64,000 bases of DNA from CBDFKS01 sp965248905 (GTDB lineage: Bacteria > Chloroflexota > Dehalococcoidia > Lucifugimonadales > JAGWBF01): assembly GCA_965248905.1 (NCBI GenBank), contig CBDFKS010000007.1, positions 992,001-1,056,000 on the forward strand, in the 5' to 3' direction. The notes beneath the pieces were generated by a model. The model was not told the origin of the DNA. It saw nothing but the letters and a program-made list of their open reading frames with translations, and made no database searches. Shown in pieces: positions 61,996 to 64,000 of the stretch. The number at the start of each line of letters is the position of its first letter. Positions within the stretch are counted from its first letter, which is position 1. The position numbers and the translations under genes are program-made.

Positions 61996-62762
61996 TGAGA
62001 AGTCTTCCCTAGGCGCACCAGAAGGGGGTCGTCGTAGCCCGCCTCGGCAAAGCCCTTGGCCCGCAGAATACAGCTATCGCAGTGTCCACAGGGGAACTCT
62101 CCGCCCTGATAGCAGCTCCAGGTGTGCTCAAGGGGCGCTTTGATTGCCATTCCCATTTCGACTATTTGAGCTTTGGAGAGATGGATGATGGGCGTATCTA
62201 TCTGGATGGGGACCTGATACTGAGTCCAGAGCTTGGAGCCGGACATCAAAGTATCGCGCACCTTCTCATAAAACTCAGGCCTGCAGTCGGGATAGCCACT
62301 GTAATCTATGGCGTTGGGTGCGATGTATATATGCGCTTCAAGGCTAGTTGGCGCCACACCTTGAACCTCGATAGCCTCCAGTGCCAGGCTTTCCAACAAC
62401 GCTCCAGCCATGGTTAGAAAGAAGGTGTTGCGCAGTGGCACGTATGTTATGGGTATTGCCGTACCTGGATCGTCGGGGCCGCTGTTCATATCATTTATGG
62501 CCCGGTCTTGAGGAGTGGAATATCGCTCAGGGCTGGTCAGCGACGAGTACCAGGCCACCTTTGCATAGGAGGAGATGTCAACCACTTGATGGGATATGTT
62601 CAACAGCCGTGCCACCTTCTCGGCGCATTGAATCTCCTGGCTATGCACCTGCCCGTAATGGAAGGTAAGGGCAGTGAGGCGCTGGACACGCCCTCTGGCG
62701 TATGCGGTCACCGTGGTAGAGTCCAGTCCGCCGGAGAGAAGGGTTACCCCTATGCTACTCAT
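61992..62762 (-). CDS. queC: 7-cyano-7-deazaguanine synthase
   Basis: A 256-residue ATP-dependent enzyme forming preQ0. It opens MSSIGVTLLSGGLDSTTVTA with the pyrophosphatase P-loop SGGLDS, continues with FHYGQVHSQEIQCAEKVARL and VPLRNTFFLTMAGALLES, and ends with the zinc Cys cluster WSCYQGGEFPCGHCDSCILR. An upstream in-frame ATG would add nine unlike residues. Third gene of queF-queD-queC-queE, 72 bases after queD. Confidence 0.93.
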   Translation of the reverse strand: MSSIGVTLLSGGLDSTTVTAYARGRVQRLTALTFHYGQVHSQEIQCAEKVARLLNISHQVVDISSYAKVAWYSSLTSPERYSTPQDRAINDMNSGPDDPGTAIPITYVPLRNTFFLTMAGALLESLALEAIEVQGVAPTSLEAHIYIAPNAIDYSGYPDCRPEFYEKVRDTLMSGSKLWTQYQVPIQIDTPIIHLSKAQIVEMGMAIKAPLEHTWSCYQGGEFPCGHCDSCILRAKGFAEAGYDDPLLVRLGKTSQ

Positions 62763-62834
62763 TCTATGACTCGTGGGGAGCAATAACATACCGGCAGCAT
62801 GACTGCAGCATAAGACTTAGGGCGGTGCGCTACA

Positions 62835-63260
62835 TCAGGCACCATGAAACTCGGCATACTGTGTCGAAGATTCCCAGACTCGTACTCGCGAAGGAACGAC
62901 ACCACAAAGCTCCTGAGTCCGTAGATAGAGCTCTCGGGCCATTACCTCCGCAGATGGGTTCTCTTCTGGGAAGACATAGACCCGACTTCCCTTCACAGAC
63001 TTGAAAGCCTCAATCAGCTCTATGTCGCGGCTATTGATGAGGAAGGCGTGGTCCCATTGCTCTTCGATCCAGCAGTTGACAGACTGCTTTAGTTCGGTAA
63101 AGTCAATCACAAACCCCAGGTCGTTAAGGGTCTCCGAAGCCACCCAAATCTCCGCTTTGTACGTATGACCGTGGGGATAAACGCACTTTCCGTTGTGCTC
63201 TAGCAGACGGTGGCCACTGGCGAAGGACAGCTCAATCCTGATCTCGTACTTGCTAACCAC
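62835..63260 (-). CDS. queD: 6-carboxy-5,6,7,8-tetrahydropterin synthase
   Basis: A 141-residue enzyme of the 6-pyruvoyltetrahydropterin synthase fold, acting after GTP cyclohydrolase in queuosine synthesis. Zinc His are in LSFASGHRLLEHNGK and CVYPHGHTYKAEIW, with the catalytic Cys in GKCVYPHGH. The C-terminal ENPSAEVMARELYLRTQEL and VWESSTQYAEF are typical. The GTG start comes two bases after queF's stop; a longer frame runs antiparallel to no known gene and overlaps queF, so it is not used. Confidence 0.92.
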   Translation of the reverse strand: MVSKYEIRIELSFASGHRLLEHNGKCVYPHGHTYKAEIWVASETLNDLGFVIDFTELKQSVNCWIEEQWDHAFLINSRDIELIEAFKSVKGSRVYVFPEENPSAEVMARELYLRTQELCGVVPSRVRVWESSTQYAEFHGA

Positions 63261-63262
63261 GC

Positions 63263-63715
63263 CTACCCCCAGGCGCTCTCCGAGGCCGCCCCAGGGCGAG
63301 TGCCGTCTTCTACATTGACGGTAGTATGCAGACCGCCCCGGACTTTGTAATCCAGGACCACCTTCATCCATTGGGGACGGCAGAGGGCGACCAGGTCCTG
63401 GAGAATGCGGTTGGCGGCGTGCTCCTGAACGATGCCCACGTCGCGATAGGACAGCAGATAATACTTCAGAGACTTGAGCTCAATGCACTGATCGGTAGGT
63501 ATATAAGAGATCGTTAGAGTGCCATAGTCGGGGAGGCCCGTCCAAGGGCAAAGGGCGGTGAATTCGTCGGTGTCTATGGAGACCTCTGCGCCGGTGTCAG
63601 GATATTCGTATTCGAATGCGAGAAGGCAGGCGGTATCTATGGTCTCCTCACCCTTCGCGATAAGCTTCCTGTCCAGACCTTCATATCGTTCTTGTAGAGA
63701 CTGTATCGTGGCCAT
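63263..63715 (-). CDS. queF: NADPH-dependent 7-cyano-7-deazaguanine reductase
   Basis: A 150-residue enzyme of the short (type I) QueF form reducing preQ0 to preQ1. The catalytic Cys is in FTALCPWTGLPDYGTLTISY and the family signature is CIELKSLKYYLLSYRDVGIV. VVLDYKVRGGLHTTVNVEDG is the C-terminal conserved block. The first gene of the que operon; GGTGGGGAA precedes the ATG, and part of that site lies in a small hairpin (ACCT-GATAT-AGGT). Confidence 0.94.
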   Translation of the reverse strand: MATIQSLQERYEGLDRKLIAKGEETIDTACLLAFEYEYPDTGAEVSIDTDEFTALCPWTGLPDYGTLTISYIPTDQCIELKSLKYYLLSYRDVGIVQEHAANRILQDLVALCRPQWMKVVLDYKVRGGLHTTVNVEDGTRPGAASESAWG

Positions 63716-63818
63716 TTCCCCACCTATATCAGGTATTGATTATTGACGGAGCTTGATTACCTATCTAAGAAATATCCGAGGTTGATTTGCAAAATGTGTC
63801 GTGACGATCTGCAGTAGT

Positions 63819-63847
63819 ATGATAGGTTATGAGGCCGCCTGTGTCAA
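63819..63847 (-). promoter_or_regulatory. Sigma70-like promoter of the que operon
   Basis: On the minus strand, TTGACA and TATCAT are separated by 17 bases. The transcript would start near 63811, leaving a leader of about 95 bases before queF. I searched that leader by eye for a preQ1 riboswitch pattern and did not find a convincing one; the short hairpin beside the ribosome binding site is the only structure noted. The last 150 bases of the window contain no gene. Confidence 0.6.
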
Positions 63848-64000
63848 AACATTTTACGCCTTGCCACGGCCCACCGATCGAGGTAGACTGTAGATGCTTA
63901 TTACTACCTGTAGAGAACCAGCAGGGTCATCATATTAGTTTAGAAAGGTCCGATAATGGATATAACCGTCTTCACCTCTGAGCGTTGAGTGCCCTGCCAC

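Noticed and set aside
63716..63811. preQ1 riboswitch in the que leader
   Set aside because: The expected stem with A-rich tail pattern is not apparent.
1..64000. CRISPR array, rRNA genes or a replication origin
   Set aside because: No regularly spaced direct repeats, no rRNA-like sequence and no DnaA-box cluster were seen.

Overview
The window looks like a chromosomal segment of an uncultured-type Chloroflexota bacterium, plausibly of the Dehalococcoidia/SAR202 lineage. This placement is an inference from gene content: an 11-subunit complex I without the NADH-input module, a soluble-looking succinate dehydrogenase with an HdrB-like third subunit, a scatter of catabolic families (LLM flavin enzyme, FAH-fold hydrolase, hydantoinase, M20 hydrolase, amidase, amidohydrolase, SDR, quinone reductase), and many GC-rich palindromic dispersed repeats. 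No rRNA gene is present to confirm it. The genetic code is standard: TGA ends many intact genes.

Layout. 1-5.9 kb: the end of an MMPL-type transporter, a decayed dockerin-like remnant, a tandem pair of paralogous secreted proteins, and a membrane histidine kinase fused to a receiver domain. 6.3-9.4 kb: a tyrosine recombinase and a large serine recombinase next to tRNA-Asn; the serine recombinase reading frame ends inside the tRNA 3' end, so this is probably an integrated element or its remnant. 9.5-29 kb: accessory catabolic and sensory genes, including a cobalamin-binding-type protein with one in-frame TGA at a conserved Cys position followed by a SECIS-like hairpin, a bactofilin cut by another TGA, and an operon of a FIST sensor, a signal-less receptor-type binding protein and an orphan HicB-like protein. 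29-37 kb: a YyaL-type protein, a DUF192 lipoprotein, malate dehydrogenase, a class III aminotransferase, two toxin-antitoxin pairs and a NucS-like nuclease. 37-42.6 kb: sdhA-sdhB-sdhE-like, then NAD kinase and a Nudix hydrolase. 42.7-53.7 kb: nuoABCDHIJK-(small ORF)-LMN, all on the minus strand. 53.8-64 kb: divergent gltX and glnS, an RluD-type pseudouridine synthase, lspA with an added zinc ribbon, an alpha/beta hydrolase, a threonine aldolase, a Rieske protein, and a queF-queD-queC-queE operon for queuosine precursor synthesis with a good sigma70-like promoter.

The respiratory core links malate dehydrogenase, succinate dehydrogenase and complex I around the TCA cycle. The two most interesting signals are the candidate selenocysteine codon near 13.36 kb and a pair of MITE-like repeats (12.5 kb and 57.3 kb) whose cores are inverted relative to their arms. 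Family assignments come from motif recognition only; no database search was run.
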